A stretch of DNA of 12,714 nt, from contig JAJRUA010000148.1 of NCBI GenBank assembly GCA_024278035.1, positions 1-12,714 on the forward strand, given 5' to 3'. The first letter of the stretch is position 1, and each line of letters begins with the position of its first letter. Below the pieces are notes generated by a model. That model was not told the origin of the DNA, did not search any database, and saw only the letters and a program-made list of their open reading frames with translations. Positions 1 to 7,314 of this stretch are shown one piece after another. Made by a program: the position numbers and the translations under genes. Source of the DNA: Planctomycetota bacterium (GTDB taxonomy: Bacteria > Planctomycetota > Planctomycetia > Pirellulales > Lacipirellulaceae).

Positions 1-263
1 ACTCAAGGGGGATAGGTAGCGAACTAGGACCGCTTGTCTCAGGGAGTCGTAAAATCGTCCGTCACACGTCGTCTCTTATTGGCTCATAGGGGGCCGGTCC
101 GCGGAATCGGCGAAGTCAGCCCAGAGCTTCCAGGTTAACCAGGTTTTGGTGTTGTTCCAAGCAGCTTGGGGATTTTTATGCCCTAGCCGCAGGCGGGAGC
201 CGTGGTTTTCCCTGCTTTCCGCAGCTTCCGCCTGCGGCTGGGACTCTACTTTTCCTTGCCTCC
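1..263. other. Spacer downstream of the sigma factor gene, no gene seen
   Basis: No convincing reading frame or RNA gene was found. Short ORFs here are out-of-frame readings of GC-rich DNA. The only clear structure is the palindrome at 182-242, described separately. The spacer lies 3' of the minus-strand sigma factor gene, so it probably holds its transcription end. Whatever lies to the left is outside the window. Confidence 0.6.
182..242. repeat. Palindromic REP-like element, possible terminator of the sigma factor gene
   Basis: The arms AGCCGCAGGCGGGAGC (185-200) and GCTTCCGCCTGCGGCT (224-239) are inverted complements with one mismatch. Outside them a T/G wobble and two C-G pairs extend the stem. 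The loop is about 23 bases. The element lies 22 bases beyond the stop codon of the minus-strand sigma gene, so it could end that transcript, but no strong T tract follows it on the minus strand. The left arm and following bases nearly match a second copy at 12343-12370, which makes a dispersed intergenic repeat likely. Confidence 0.6.
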
Positions 264-1808
264 TTACAGTTCGACCGGAATCTCCACGCCGTCCAGGAAG
301 CTGGCAAGTGATTTCGATCGGTATGGCTGCTGGAGCTTTCGGACCGCTTTGGACTCGATCTGCCGAACCCGTTCGCGGGTGACGGAGAAGATTTTCCCGA
401 CCTCTTCGAGCGTGTAGCTGTAGCCGTCGGTGAGGCCGTAGCGGAGTTTGATGATCTCCCGTTCGCGGAAGCTTAACTCCTCCATCACGTCTTCAAGTCG
501 CTCTTTGAGATTTTCGAGATGGGTATCGTACAGCGGATCAACCACTCGTTTCTCCTCAAGGAATTCGCCGAAGTAATTTTCCTCGTGATCGCCAACCGGC
601 TGGTCCAGCGACAAGGGCTGACGCGTCATTTTGAGGATGCACGCCGCGTCATCGATCGTCATGCCGGTGATATCGGCAACTTCATCAGCGTTCGGTTCGC
701 GGCCATTGTCTTGGACGAATGCCGCTGACACGGCCCGGATTTTGCTCATCGTATCGATCATGTGAACCGGCAAACGAATCGTGCGGCTCTGGTCAGCAAT
801 AGCCCGTGTGATTGCCTGACGAATCCACCAAGTGGCATAGGTGCTGAACTTGTAACCCCGGGCGTGCTCGAACTTATCCACAGCTCGCATCAAGCCGGTG
901 TTCCCCTCTTGGATCAGGTCCAAGAAGCTCAAGCCACGGTTTCGGTAACGCTTGGCGATGGAAACCACCAACCGCAGATTGGCTGCTGAGAGCCGTCGTT
1001 TTGCGGCGTCGTACTTTTCGCGACGTTCCTTGGAGCGGGCGACCAAGTGGGCAAGCGTCGCGGGGCTCTCATGCGTGATCCGCATGAGGTACCGTAGTTC
1101 GTGCCGAAGCTCTTGCTCATGGCCACTGCCTAGCAAACTGTCGGGATTCGCCAGTTGTTCTTTGATGATCGCCATGCGATGACCAATTTCGTGCAATTGA
1201 TCCATGATCGGAATCAAACGCTGGATGCGAAGATTCATTTCTTCGATCAATCGAATCACCTTATTGCGACGAACAATCAACCGACGCCAAGCCGCCCGAC
1301 GTACGGCGGGAGTCTCACGTTGGTCAATGGCTTGCAAATAATCGGGCGTGTTCTTTGCGAGGAGTCCGCGCATGGTCTCCAGATTGGGACCAATTCGCTG
1401 CAAAACTCGCTTTTTCTCAGGAGCGTTGGTCACGGAAATTTCGATCGTCCGGTCCAATCGCAACTCTTTGCGAGAAACCTTCTCCAAAAGATCGACCGCA
1501 CCGTGCAAGACAAAGTCGTTGCATAGCATGGTCCGTCGAAACTTGGTGCGGGTTTTTTCGATCGACTTGGCCGAATCCACTTCTTCGTCCCGATTGAGCA
1601 TAGGGATTTCGCCCATCTGCATCAGGTACATTCGGACCGGGTCATCCACATGCGACTTTCCGGTTCCCTCATCAAGCATTTCGGCTGTGCGGGTCCTCGT
1701 CGCCTTCACGGGTGGCTGCTTTTCCCGCCCGCCGCCATTTTTTGCGTTTCCGTTGAGGGGCTTTCCCTTAGGGGGGGCCTCGGCGACAGTGTTACGAGAT
1801 CGGGGCAC
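264..1808 (-). CDS. rpoD: RNA polymerase sigma factor, RpoD/SigA type (sigma-70 family)
   Basis: This 514-residue protein would direct core RNA polymerase to promoters. Region 1.2 ([17 protein letters not shown]) is at about 55-71. A long non-conserved helical segment (about 85-265) separates it from region 2. Region 2 (about 275-350) includes [38 protein letters not shown], and the -10-recognising, melting segment [20 protein letters not shown]. Region 3 follows at about 351-425. Region 4 (about 436-495) has [17 protein letters not shown] and the -35-reading helix [20 protein letters not shown]. The start is a GTG at 1806-1808; an in-frame stop lies three codons upstream. The first 50 residues are basic and low in complexity, and no region 1.1 is recognisable. 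The large spacer between regions 1.2 and 2 favours a primary (group 1) factor. Planctomycetes carry several related factors, so a group 2 paralogue is possible. Confidence 0.93.
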   Translation of the reverse strand: MPRSRNTVAEAPPKGKPLNGNAKNGGGREKQPPVKATRTRTAEMLDEGTGKSHVDDPVRMYLMQMGEIPMLNRDEEVDSAKSIEKTRTKFRRTMLCNDFVLHGAVDLLEKVSRKELRLDRTIEISVTNAPEKKRVLQRIGPNLETMRGLLAKNTPDYLQAIDQRETPAVRRAAWRRLIVRRNKVIRLIEEMNLRIQRLIPIMDQLHEIGHRMAIIKEQLANPDSLLGSGHEQELRHELRYLMRITHESPATLAHLVARSKERREKYDAAKRRLSAANLRLVVSIAKRYRNRGLSFLDLIQEGNTGLMRAVDKFEHARGYKFSTYATWWIRQAITRAIADQSRTIRLPVHMIDTMSKIRAVSAAFVQDNGREPNADEVADITGMTIDDAACILKMTRQPLSLDQPVGDHEENYFGEFLEEKRVVDPLYDTHLENLKERLEDVMEELSFREREIIKLRYGLTDGYSYTLEEVGKIFSVTRERVRQIESKAVRKLQQPYRSKSLASFLDGVEIPVEL

Positions 1809-2267
1809 GGCGAACTCTCAAAGGGGGTGCAATGAAACCGAGATGAGTGATGAGTTACGTGAACCGACTGATGCACTCCCGATACCAGTGGCTCGCTCAG
1901 AGTGCCCCAAGGCCCTCCAACCTCATTGCTAACAGGGACTTACGAACAACGCCACGAATTGGCGCGAGTGGCCCCCATGTCCTGGAAAAGCCACCAAACG
2001 CTTGACGCGGTTGCGAAGAAGCATCGTTTGCCGAACACAACAAGAGGGGGCGAATCGCTTCAATCACTTGAACCCATACAAAGCGACCTAGGAAGAAAAG
2101 CAGGCTGGCACATGGACTGCCGAGTCATGGAGGAATAAAGAAAAAATTGAACCACAACGGAACGACGAAAAAATTCTGTGGATGCCACGGCTGGGCAAGC
2201 CAGGCAGTGGCACCCAAAATAGATAAGCTTTTACACCGTTCTTTTTTCCCTTGAGCAACCGATCACC
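1809..2267. other. Divergent intergenic region between sigma factor and AtuA-like gene
   Basis: These 459 bases must hold promoters for both the minus-strand sigma gene and the plus-strand pair. No ORF looks coding. A hairpin at 2183-2212 is listed separately. A weak plus-strand promoter guess is TTGAAC (2147-2152), then 17 bases and AAAATT, but the -10 matches only three of six consensus positions, so it is not called. No Shine-Dalgarno sequence is visible before the ATG at 2268. Confidence 0.5.
2183..2212. repeat. Small hairpin TGCCAC/GTGGCA in the 5' region of the AtuA-like gene
   Basis: TGCCAC (2183-2188) pairs with GTGGCA (2207-2212), and inside it CTGG (2191-2194) pairs with CCAG (2200-2203) around a five-base loop. 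No T tract follows directly. It lies 55 bases before the ATG at 2268. It resembles the TGCCACTGG-type palindromes often found between planctomycete genes, so a dispersed repeat or 5' UTR hairpin are both possible. Confidence 0.45.
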
Positions 2268-3413
2268 ATGACGACCATTCGTCTCGCCTCCGCCACTCGC
2301 GTTGCTTTGTCGGCGTCTTCCTCGGGGGGGGACGCACCGACGGACGATGGCGTTTCTTATGCGCTGCTTGATTTGTCCGCCGAAGTTCCGTCGGTAGTCG
2401 AAAGCAAAATTCGCACGATCTTGCCTCGCTTTGCCGCACGGCTTTTCTTGCAAGGTGAGTTACGATTGATCATTGCCTCAGGCCGACTCGAACCGAAAGC
2501 GGCGGCAAGCGTCGTTGCCGACGTGCTCGACGCAGAGATTCCCTTGGAACGGACGCTGGGCGTCGTGCTGGGAGAGAGCTTGCTTGATCGGCTTGAAGAA
2601 TTGGCGATTGCCGGTTGTTCGCTCGAGAGATGGCATGCTAAGGGCCACCTGCTAGACGAGCCGATTCCCCCTGCCGCAATTTGGGCTTCTACCGGGGCGG
2701 GGCCCATCGTCGAATCCTTGGCAGCCGGGTCGTCGATCGTCGTCACCCAAGCGGCCGACATCGGCACGATGGCCATTGCCGCCGCCGCAGAGACGTTTGC
2801 ATGGCCCTTTGATGCTTTGGAACGTTACGCCGAGGCGGCGGCTGCCGCGCGATTCGCTTTGCAACATCAAGCGGACGCCCTACTAAGCAATGAGGGGGCT
2901 CAAGTCCCCTTCACAGACAGGGTAAGTGATCTCGCCGAAGAATCGGTGACTTTGCCGGACTTGTCTTACGCGGCGACGTTTCGAGAGAAAAAAAACGAGA
3001 TAACAACCATGCTCTCCGAGGTAAAATCCCTGGGAACGGAACGCCGTGTCGTGGCCACGATCCCTGCTGGTGCGGCACTGCGATCCTTAATCTCACTGCC
3101 AAGCGATAGGGACTCTCAATTGCTTCGCGACCGTTTGCAGGAGTTCTCCCCTGCAGGAGTCTCCCTGTCCATAATGCAAGTCGATGACCGCTCTTTTTTT
3201 CTTCAAGTCCTTGGACAACACACGGCCGACGTTGTCGAAGCGGCACAGCACTTGGAATTGCTGTGTGAACCACAGCATGGCCTTGCCCTCCTCAAGCGGC
3301 CACTCCTTCGGGATATCACGCCTTGTTTCCAGCGGTGGAACACCGAAGTCCCGCTCGAATTGCTAGAGTACGGTGTCGATGTCCGCCGAACACCCGACTG
3401 GCTTGATGGTTAG
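2268..3413 (+). CDS. Diverged AtuA-like (DUF1446) protein, function unknown
   Basis: This 381-residue soluble protein has no signal peptide or membrane segment. Its first half resembles the AtuA/DUF1446 family, named for acyclic terpene utilisation. The segment GPIVESLAAGSSIVVTQAAD (145-164) followed by a TFAWPF-type stretch (about 176-181) corresponds to the family pattern PIVEALAAGADVVITGRVAD followed by a FGW-type end. Residues 43-90 (a helix with RTILPRF, a strand LRLIIASG, then EPKAAASVVADVL) fit the preceding family region. I do not recognise the second half (about 200-381), and the usual family C-terminus is not evident, so this is a shortened or strongly diverged member at best. A crotonase gene follows after 42 bases, a pairing that fits AtuA-type acyl-CoA neighbourhoods. 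Family assignment is from memory and tentative; no reaction is assigned. Confidence 0.5.
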   Translation: MTTIRLASATRVALSASSSGGDAPTDDGVSYALLDLSAEVPSVVESKIRTILPRFAARLFLQGELRLIIASGRLEPKAAASVVADVLDAEIPLERTLGVVLGESLLDRLEELAIAGCSLERWHAKGHLLDEPIPPAAIWASTGAGPIVESLAAGSSIVVTQAADIGTMAIAAAAETFAWPFDALERYAEAAAAARFALQHQADALLSNEGAQVPFTDRVSDLAEESVTLPDLSYAATFREKKNEITTMLSEVKSLGTERRVVATIPAGAALRSLISLPSDRDSQLLRDRLQEFSPAGVSLSIMQVDDRSFFLQVLGQHTADVVEAAQHLELLCEPQHGLALLKRPLLRDITPCFQRWNTEVPLELLEYGVDVRRTPDWLDG

Positions 3414-3455
3414 TTTTCCTACCCTCTTTCCACTGCCGCCCCCCCCACATTTTTT

Positions 3456-4262
3456 ATGACGGTCCCTTCTATGATTACTCCAAGCAACACGGTCGGACTC
3501 CGCGTGGATGGCCCCGTCGCTACCATTTCGCTCTGTCGCCCCGACGATGGCAACGCGCTCACGCGGTCGATGCTTGCCGAGCTGCGAGAAGCGATCTCCG
3601 ACGTGCATCAAGAGAAGCGAGTACGCGCGATTATTTTGACCGGCACAGGCGAATCGTTTTGCCTAGGCCGTGACCTGAGAGAGCATGAAGCGACCGAGAA
3701 CGAGGTGGACGACTTGGCCCGTTGGGGGGAGAACGCCAACGAATACCGAGAGCTCCTCTCGGCAATGCTTGAGCTTCCTAAACCCTTTATCGCGGCGGTG
3801 AATGGGCCTGCGGCGGCTGGCGGGGCGGGGCTTGTGCTGGGGTGCGACGTGGTGATCGCTTGTGAGGCGGCTCCTTTTGGCTTTCCTGAACCGCGGCGGG
3901 GAGTCGTAGCGGGGGTCGCGGCCCCTCTCTTGGCCTACCGATACGGGGCCGGCATCGCCGCCCGGTTGTTAGTTACGGCCGAAATGATCCCTGCCGCCGA
4001 GGCCTATCGGCTGGGCATCTACCACGAATTGGTCGCCCATGAGCTGCTCTGGGCCCGGGCGGCCGAGATCGGTCGCCACTGCGCCACCCTGGCCCCCCAA
4101 GCAATGCAGCTCACCAAGCGGCTTCTTTACGAAACAATTGGCGAGCAACTGGGAACCCAACTCACAGGCGGAGCCATCGCCAGCGCCACGGCCCTCACAA
4201 CCGAAGCCGCCCGCGAAGGCCACGCGGCCCACTCCGAAGGCCGTGAGCCGGAGTGGCTGTAA
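3456..4262 (+). CDS. Enoyl-CoA hydratase/isomerase (crotonase) family protein
   Basis: A 268-residue crotonase-fold protein that should bind an acyl-CoA thioester. The first oxyanion-hole segment is SFCLGRDL (67-74). The second is NGPAAAGGAGLVLGCDVVIA (116-135), with the expected Gly-Gly and the CD that ends the helix. The glutamate equivalent to Glu164 of rat mitochondrial hydratase is kept in FGFPEPRRGVV (E145), while the position of Glu144 is Leu126. Two-glutamate hydratase chemistry is therefore not assured; isomerase, hydrolase or single-acid hydratase activity is possible. An alternative ATG lies at 3471. No Shine-Dalgarno is visible: the leader is a C run then a T run. The 42-base gap to the AtuA-like gene suggests cotranscription. 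The family is secure and the substrate unknown. Confidence 0.88.
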   Translation: MTVPSMITPSNTVGLRVDGPVATISLCRPDDGNALTRSMLAELREAISDVHQEKRVRAIILTGTGESFCLGRDLREHEATENEVDDLARWGENANEYRELLSAMLELPKPFIAAVNGPAAAGGAGLVLGCDVVIACEAAPFGFPEPRRGVVAGVAAPLLAYRYGAGIAARLLVTAEMIPAAEAYRLGIYHELVAHELLWARAAEIGRHCATLAPQAMQLTKRLLYETIGEQLGTQLTGGAIASATALTTEAAREGHAAHSEGREPEWL

Positions 4263-4474
4263 AGTGTCGGGCCCTACGCTCCGTTTCGAGGCAATTCCCA
4301 ACTATTTTCACTTTTTTTCGTCCATCGATTTGCCTCCCTTGGAAACGTAACCTATTTATTGAGTGCCGGGTGATCGAATCGCCTCGCCCTTATCGCCACT
4401 TATTTTTACGTTTTCCACACGATTTTCACTCAGGCTTCCCCCTCCTAGAGAAAACTGCGGCGTTTTGATAACGC

Positions 4475-4555
4475 CCGAAAAAGGCAAACCTGCTGCGAAG
4501 CAGGGGCGCAAAGCCATGGGTCTCACGCCGGTGAGATCGCCAGGTCGCCGGTCGC
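4475..4555 (+). ncRNA. Cyclic-di-GMP class I riboswitch (GEMM-I) aptamer
   Basis: All conserved GEMM blocks are present in order: AAAGGCAAACC (4480-4490), GGGGCGCAAAGCC (4503-4515) and GCCAGGTCGCC (4539-4549). P2 is a perfect CCTGCT/AGCAGG stem (4489-4494 with 4499-4504) capped by a GCGA GNRA tetraloop. P3 is GGTCTCAC/GTGAGATC (4519-4526 with 4531-4538) with one G-T wobble and a GCCG loop. Aligned to the Vibrio Vc2 aptamer, the ligand-contacting position 20 is G (4483), as in c-di-GMP binders rather than the A found in cGAMP variants, and position 92 is C. The usual CUAA-type tetraloop receptor in P3 is replaced by a continuous helix. The aptamer lies about 50 bases before a small ORF, implying cis control. 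Confidence 0.9.
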
Positions 4556-4571
4556 TCAACGACTCGTGGCT

Positions 4572-4595
4572 TCTCTCACCCTTTTTTGGGAGAGA
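4572..4595 (+). promoter_or_regulatory. Hairpin that could mask the ribosome binding site of the 64-residue ORF
   Basis: TCTCT (4572-4576) pairs with AGAGA (4591-4595), and CCC (4579-4581) with GGG (4588-4590), leaving a two-base bulge and a TTTTTT loop. The 3' arm is GGGAGAG (4588-4594), the only good Shine-Dalgarno-like sequence nearby, 7 bases before the ATG at 4602. Its position just after the riboswitch makes it a natural expression platform that controls translation. How ligand binding would switch it (on or off) cannot be read from the sequence. Confidence 0.55.
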
Positions 4596-4601
4596 CATTT
4601 C

Positions 4602-4796
4602 ATGGCTGATTCTCTTATCACTTTTGCCGGTCCCTTTGGCCCCCTTTGCTACGCGGCTGACGCATCGGCCCAGCCGCTCGTTTCGCCGTATCAGGATTGG
4701 TGCCGACGGCCGTCAGACGACTCCGCGGCCTCCCGCGTCGTCGTCACCGACCGCCGCCCCACGGGCACCTACTCACCCGGCTCGTCCCCCAGCTAG
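4602..4796 (+). CDS. Small 64-residue protein under a c-di-GMP riboswitch, function unknown
   Basis: The ORF starts at an ATG 7 bases after GGGAGAG and encodes 64 residues ending at TAG (4794-4796). Roughly 70 percent of codons end in G or C, as expected for real coding DNA here. The N-terminus (MADSLITFAGPFGPLCYAAD) is mildly hydrophobic but has no basic n-region, so it is not a standard signal peptide. The middle has two cysteines (C16, C34) and a W-C-R-R patch. The C-terminus is rich in Arg, Pro, Ser and Thr (DRRPTGTYSPGSSPS). No family is recognised. Support comes mainly from the riboswitch, the ribosome site and the terminator downstream. A non-coding, riboswitch-ended RNA cannot be excluded. 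Confidence 0.5.
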   Translation: MADSLITFAGPFGPLCYAADASAQPLVSPYQDWCRRPSDDSAASRVVVTDRRPTGTYSPGSSPS

Positions 4797-4839
4797 CTCT
4801 CTCCTTTTTCGGGACCCTTTGTTAGGGCCCCCTTTCTTC

Positions 4840-4912
4840 GGGAGAGGTTCGTTGGGTCCGAAGGTGTCCCCAAAAAGACCTGGGTACCTGGCGAGCCTCT
4901 CCCACTTTTTTT
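4840..4912 (+). terminator. Long-stem terminator after the riboswitch-controlled ORF
   Basis: GGGAGAGGTTCG (4840-4851) pairs along its full 12 bases with CGAGCCTCTCCC (4892-4903), with one G-T wobble. A run of seven T (4906-4912) follows after two bases. The 40-base loop can itself fold: GGGTC near 4854-4858 can pair with GACCT (4878-4882). The stem and T run are typical of Rho-independent termination; the large loop is unusual. It would close the riboswitch transcript about 40 bases after the ORF stop. Confidence 0.65.
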
Positions 4913-4957
4913 GCCATTCCCGCCTGTTTTTCAGCTTTTTCCGTAAATATTCTGCTC

Positions 4958-5046
4958 GGCGAGCGGTGGGGCGTAAGCCCCCCGATGACCTCTCATAGCA
5001 ACAGGGCCACCAATTCCGTCGGGGGGCCAACGCCCCACCGCTCGCC
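4958..5046. repeat. Long palindrome, copy 1 of a border repeat family
   Basis: GGCGAGCGGTGGGGCGT (4958-4974) and ACGCCCCACCGCTCGCC (5030-5046) are perfect 17-base inverted complements. After a 2x2 internal loop, GCCCCCCGA (4977-4985) pairs perfectly with TCGGGGGGC (5019-5027). The apical loop is about 33 bases. Another copy at 7315-7401 has the same architecture and a related sequence, with differences matched in both arms. The copy lies between the riboswitch unit and rpmG and could act as a transcription barrier in both directions. Confidence 0.85.
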
Positions 5047-5183
5047 TTTATTTTCGCCTGGAAGACGAGGCTATAGCGGTCGAGGCGGTGATTTGCTAGT
5101 CTGTGGGGCTACGAATTATCGAATCGCGACGCCCCCAGGGAAATCCCCCGAGAGGCAAGTCGCTCGCCGGGAGTACATGAGTC

Positions 5184-5357
5184 ATGGCCAAAAGCGGAAA
5201 AAGAAAGAAAAAAGTCGAAAGCGTTTTCCTCGTTTGCGAGGAGACGGGCGATTACAACTACACGATCCGGCGTAAAGGCGGGGGTGAGAAGCTCAAGCTC
5301 AAGAAGTTCTGTCCGCGGTTGCAGCGTCACACGCTGCATATCGAGAAGAAAAAGTAG
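5184..5357 (+). CDS. rpmG: 50S ribosomal protein bL33
   Basis: The 57-residue lysine-rich protein begins [20 protein letters not shown] and ends with [20 protein letters not shown] plus two lysines. The order [14 protein letters not shown], a basic loop, then [18 protein letters not shown] is the signature of bL33, a small protein near the E site of the large ribosomal subunit. Zinc-binding L33 proteins carry two CxxC pairs; here only the first cysteine of each survives (C18 in CEET, C43 in CPRL), so the metal site is lost or partial. ATG 5184 gives a normal length. recJ begins 169 bases downstream. Confidence 0.93.
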   Translation: MAKSGKRKKKVESVFLVCEETGDYNYTIRRKGGGEKLKLKKFCPRLQRHTLHIEKKK

Positions 5358-5386
5358 CTTTGCAGCACGTCTCAAAGTTGTCTGGT

Positions 5387-5413
5387 TATCCAGTCTTCCT
5401 CGACCGCTGGATA
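5387..5413. repeat. Short inverted repeat between rpmG and recJ
   Basis: TATCCAG (5387-5393) and CTGGATA (5407-5413) are perfect inverted complements around a 13-base loop. This is 30 bases after the rpmG stop. No T run follows, so a terminator role is weak. It may be an operator or RNA hairpin, or chance. Confidence 0.35.
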
Positions 5414-5526
5414 CTTCCCGAAGGGTTAGGGGTAGGGACTCTAAGGAAGAAAGGAACGGTTCGCAAGATGTGTCGTTTCTTCGTTCCCACCTTCTACTTC
5501 GTCTCCTTTCACGCATCACGGACGAG

Positions 5527-7293
5527 ATGGCCAAGCGTTGGCGACTAGCGACGCACGATCCGGTCCGGATCGCCTCTTTGGAAAAAGCGGCCGGTGTTTC
5601 GCCCGTCGTTGCCCAGTTGATGGTTGCCCGGGGAATCGACGACTCGGAAGAGGCACGAGCGTTTCTCGATCCCAAGCTCACCGGCTTGCGTGACCCTGAG
5701 CTACTGCCCGGTGTCCCTCAGGCTGCCGACCTGCTTTACGAATCGATTCGTTCGGAAGAAGCGATCGTCGTCTACGGCGACTACGATGCCGACGGCATGA
5801 CCGCCTCGGCCATTCTGCTTCGCTGCCTTCGGCTACTGGGGGCAAAGGTCCGATCGTATGTTCCTCATCGCATTGAAGAAGGGTACGGCCTGAACACCGA
5901 AGCGATTGAGCGACTCGCTGCGCAAGGCACGCAAACCATCGTCACGGTCGATTGCGGTATCGCCAGTCTTGCCGAAGCAGACCGAGCCCAAGAGCTGGGC
6001 CTCAAGCTCATTATTACCGACCATCACCAAATGGCCGATCGGTTGCCCAATGCGGCGGCCATCGTCCACCCCGATCTACCCGGATGCGATTATCCCTTCA
6101 CGGGGCTCTGCGGTGCGGCGGTCGCTTTCAAGCTCGCTTGGGCCCTCTGCCAGCGCGCGACGGACACGCCGCCCCAGCGGGCCCATGGCGAAGCCAAGCG
6201 AGTCAGCGAGCCGATGCGACGGTTCCTCATGCAGGCCGTTGGTTTGGCGGCCATTGGCACCGTAGCCGATGTTGTTCCCTTGATCGATGAAAACCGTATT
6301 CTTGTTCGTAACGGGCTCAACGCCCTCCGGCACTTTCCTGTGCCCGGCATAACGGAACTTGAACGCGTCTGCCAACTTACGAAAAAACCGGAGCTTAGCA
6401 GCGAGGACCTCGGTTTCTCAATCGCCCCGCGGCTTAATGCCACCGGTCGGCTCGGCCAAGCGGAGTTGGGGGTTGAGCTACTCGCCACGACCGATCCTCG
6501 CCGTGCTGCTGAATTGGCCGATTACATTGATGAACTCAATGAGACTCGCAAATCGGTCGAACGCTCCGTACTGCTCGCCGCGCGCAAGCAGGCCAAGCAA
6601 AAGTTTTCGCCCGAAGACGATCCGGCGCTCGTCCTGGCCGACCATGATTGGCACCCGGGCGTTATCGGCATTGTCGCGGGCAAACTGGCCGAACAGTACC
6701 ATAAGCCGGTCGTCATCATCGCGCTCGACAAGTTGGGCGTGAAACCGGGCACGGGTTCGGGACGTTCGATCCCCGGTTTTAATTCGCACGAAGCCTTTAT
6801 TTCCACTTCGGAGCACCTCGAAAGCCATGGGGGCCATGCCGCTGCGGCCGGTCTTCGTATCGCGGAGTCGAACCTCACCGCTTTCCGCTTGGATTTCTGT
6901 GCCCTTGTTGCCGAGCGGCTTGGCTCGGACGGCCAGGGAGGGGAAATCGATATCGATGCGGAGACCCCACTTGCCTCGTTGACCTACCAAGCGGTCACCC
7001 AGATCGAACGGCTCGCTCCCTTCGGCCACGGCAACCTCCGTCCGACTCTCTGCACGTCGGGCGTCCATCTTGCCAGCCCACCGCGTCGCATGGGGGCCGC
7101 CGGTCGTCACTTATCCGTAGAGCTAGAGCAGCACGGCATAAAAATCCGTGCCGTCGCCTTCGGTGAAGGGGATTGGGAAGAGCCACTGAAGCAGGCAGGC
7201 GGCCCCCTCTCCATCGCCTTCCGACCGGTTATCAACACCTTCCGAGGCTACAGCTCGGTCGAGGTACACCTGGAAGACTGGAAGCCAACCTAA
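5527..7293 (+). CDS. recJ: Single-stranded-DNA-specific exonuclease RecJ
   Basis: RecJ degrades single-stranded DNA 5' to 3' in recombination and mismatch/base-excision repair, using metal ions in a DHH phosphoesterase site. In the 588-residue product starting at ATG 5527, motif I is VVYGDYDADGMTASAILLR (81-99), motif II VDCG (141-144), and the name motif DHH is in IITDHHQ (162-168). A further conserved block is GTVADVVPL (244-252), followed by PRLNATGRLG (301-310). The DHHA1 domain has GSGRSIPGFN (410-419) and SHGGHAAAAGL (433-443). The C-terminal OB-like domain runs to the end. The frame stays open upstream to 5284, but that extension overlaps rpmG and is composed of basic low-quality sequence, so MAKRWRLATHDP is the right start and gives the usual family length. 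Confidence 0.95.
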   Translation: MAKRWRLATHDPVRIASLEKAAGVSPVVAQLMVARGIDDSEEARAFLDPKLTGLRDPELLPGVPQAADLLYESIRSEEAIVVYGDYDADGMTASAILLRCLRLLGAKVRSYVPHRIEEGYGLNTEAIERLAAQGTQTIVTVDCGIASLAEADRAQELGLKLIITDHHQMADRLPNAAAIVHPDLPGCDYPFTGLCGAAVAFKLAWALCQRATDTPPQRAHGEAKRVSEPMRRFLMQAVGLAAIGTVADVVPLIDENRILVRNGLNALRHFPVPGITELERVCQLTKKPELSSEDLGFSIAPRLNATGRLGQAELGVELLATTDPRRAAELADYIDELNETRKSVERSVLLAARKQAKQKFSPEDDPALVLADHDWHPGVIGIVAGKLAEQYHKPVVIIALDKLGVKPGTGSGRSIPGFNSHEAFISTSEHLESHGGHAAAAGLRIAESNLTAFRLDFCALVAERLGSDGQGGEIDIDAETPLASLTYQAVTQIERLAPFGHGNLRPTLCTSGVHLASPPRRMGAAGRHLSVELEQHGIKIRAVAFGEGDWEEPLKQAGGPLSIAFRPVINTFRGYSSVEVHLEDWKPT

Positions 7294-7314
7294 GCCAACA
7301 TGGCAGAGCCACGG

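Larger units (their letters stand above)
4797..5183. other. Spacer between riboswitch ORF and rpmG
   Basis: No gene is seen in these 387 bases. They hold the terminator-like hairpin at 4840-4912, the long palindrome at 4958-5046, and about 137 bases of rpmG leader (5047-5183). No recognisable promoter hexamers or riboswitch were found in the leader. A GGGAG at 5169-5173 lies 10 bases before the rpmG ATG and may be its ribosome site. Confidence 0.5.

Noticed and set aside
1348..1932. 194-codon plus-strand ORF opposite the sigma factor gene
   Set aside because: It is antisense to conserved sigma-70 coding sequence and shows no family features.
2147..2175. TTGAAC and AAAATT as a sigma-70 promoter for the AtuA-like gene
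   Set aside because: The -10 matches only three of six positions, and such matches are common by chance in this A-rich stretch.
4363..4998. 211-codon plus-strand ORF across the riboswitch region
   Set aside because: It runs through the conserved GEMM RNA, the hairpins and the terminator in one frame. Its product is low-complexity Pro/Arg/Ser sequence, so it is a chance open frame in GC-rich DNA.
5284..5526. Upstream in-frame extension of recJ by 81 codons
   Set aside because: It overlaps rpmG, is rich in Arg and Ser with no family similarity, and would make RecJ longer than usual. ATG 5527 gives the normal family N-terminus.
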